Shown: positions 13,795 to 14,211 of the stretch, piece after piece | How positions within the stretch are numbered: position 1 is the stretch's first letter | Layout of the letters: every line of letters begins with the position of its first letter | Source: an uncultured Lachnospiraceae bacterium | Lineage (GTDB): Bacteria > Bacillota > Clostridia > Lachnospirales > Lachnospiraceae | Assembly: GCA_905201915.1 (NCBI GenBank) | Contig: CAJKQE010000057.1 | Coordinates: forward strand, 1 to 14,211 | Length of the DNA: 14,211 nucleotides | Direction: 5' to 3' | Position numbers and translations under genes: made by a program | Notes under the pieces: model-generated | What the model was told of the DNA's origin: nothing | Seen by the model: the letters and a program-made list of their open reading frames with translations, nothing else | Database searches by the model: none

Positions 13795-14211
13795 TTTCCT
13801 CTACTCCTTTTACCTGTACTTTTAATATTTGTTTTGTCTGACTGGTAACTTTATAACTTTCACTAATACGATATCCCACAACCCACAGGATATGAGAGCC
13901 ATCTGCTAAAAGAGTCAGCTTATCTCTCTCTTGTCTTGGAATTTTACAGTCAATCAGATAGTCTTTTAATTTTTTTCGTCCACCTTTTTGATTTACTACA
14001 AGATAATCTCCCTGTAAACGATGACGAACGCTGAGACTACTGTTTATTTTATCATAATCAAACCATTTCGTATATGTTTTTTCCGGAATTTGCTGTTTTT
14101 CATAAGGGAATACTTCCCATTCTAAAGTGTATATTCCAACTTCTTCCACTTTTTTATTTTGAATATGAACATCTCCGTACACCTGACTGGCTGTCACTCC
14201 CCACGCAAGAG
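13787..14211 (-). CDS. tilS: tRNA(Ile)-lysidine synthetase, C-terminal part (cut by right edge)
   Basis: The last 141 complete codons of a gene that runs leftward from beyond the right edge; the frame stays open to the end of the window. TilS adds lysine to C34 of tRNA-Ile(CAU) so that it reads AUA. The visible part is the C-terminal substrate-binding domain: SVRHRLQGDYLVV, then GGRKKLKDYLIDCKIPRQER and LLADGSHILWVVGYRISESYKV, a pattern highly typical of TilS. The ATPase domain with the SGGxDS loop lies outside. GTG at 14197 is not the true start, since the sequence before it continues LAWG in frame. It ends with an 8-nt overlap with hpt. Confidence 0.93.
   Translation of the reverse strand, partial: LAWGVTASQVYGDVHIQNKKVEEVGIYTLEWEVFPYEKQQIPEKTYTKWFDYDKINSSLSVRHRLQGDYLVVNQKGGRKKLKDYLIDCKIPRQERDKLTLLADGSHILWVVGYRISESYKVTSQTKQILKVQVKGVEENE

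Overview
The window is ordinary chromosomal DNA from a low-GC, Gram-positive anaerobe, most likely a Lachnospiraceae member (Blautia-like). The basis is AT-rich codon use, strong AGGAGG-type ribosome binding sites, consensus sigma-A promoters, U-run terminators, tRNA genes without encoded CCA, the tilS-hpt-ftsH cluster typical of Firmicutes, and protein types common in that family. The genus is an inference. I see no insertion sequence, prophage, CRISPR array, conjugative gene or toxin-antitoxin pair.

Left part (1-3330). A leftward pair, asnA (ammonia-dependent asparagine synthetase) and a class III ABC substrate-binding lipoprotein of the iron-siderophore/cobalamin type, shares one promoter. 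It is divergent from a small DtxR/MntR-type metal regulator, whose promoter carries a perfect 6+6 dyad. The pair may end in a terminator cut by the left edge. A 19-bp perfect hairpin separates the regulator from a convergent DivIVA-like coiled-coil gene.

Middle part (3470-8570). A tRNA-Arg(ACG) with a perfect consensus promoter and a UUCG-loop terminator lies 41 nt before a gene for an uncharacterised ABC-class ATPase (COG3044/PF09818). A convergent degV gene follows, then a divergent TetR-type regulator and a nucleobase (xanthine/urate-type) permease. A near-palindrome between degV and tetR is the best operator candidate, and a half-site-like match lies before the permease, so the three may share a regulator.

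Right part (8600-14211). A tRNA-Tyr/tRNA-Leu pair has one promoter and one terminator. Leftward genes follow: a cytoplasmic neopullulanase/cyclomaltodextrinase-type GH13 enzyme with its own promoter and terminator, then the tilS (partial)-hpt-ftsH operon. The 335-nt gap between the GH13 gene and ftsH holds the GH13 promoter, a strong bidirectional terminator, a structured AT-rich stretch and a possible 25-codon ORF.

Most of this is housekeeping. The least explained items are the COG3044 ATPase behind the tRNA, the asnA/lipoprotein/DtxR locus with its mixed metal-site residues, the degV-tetR-permease operator set, and the small ORF or RNA downstream of ftsH.
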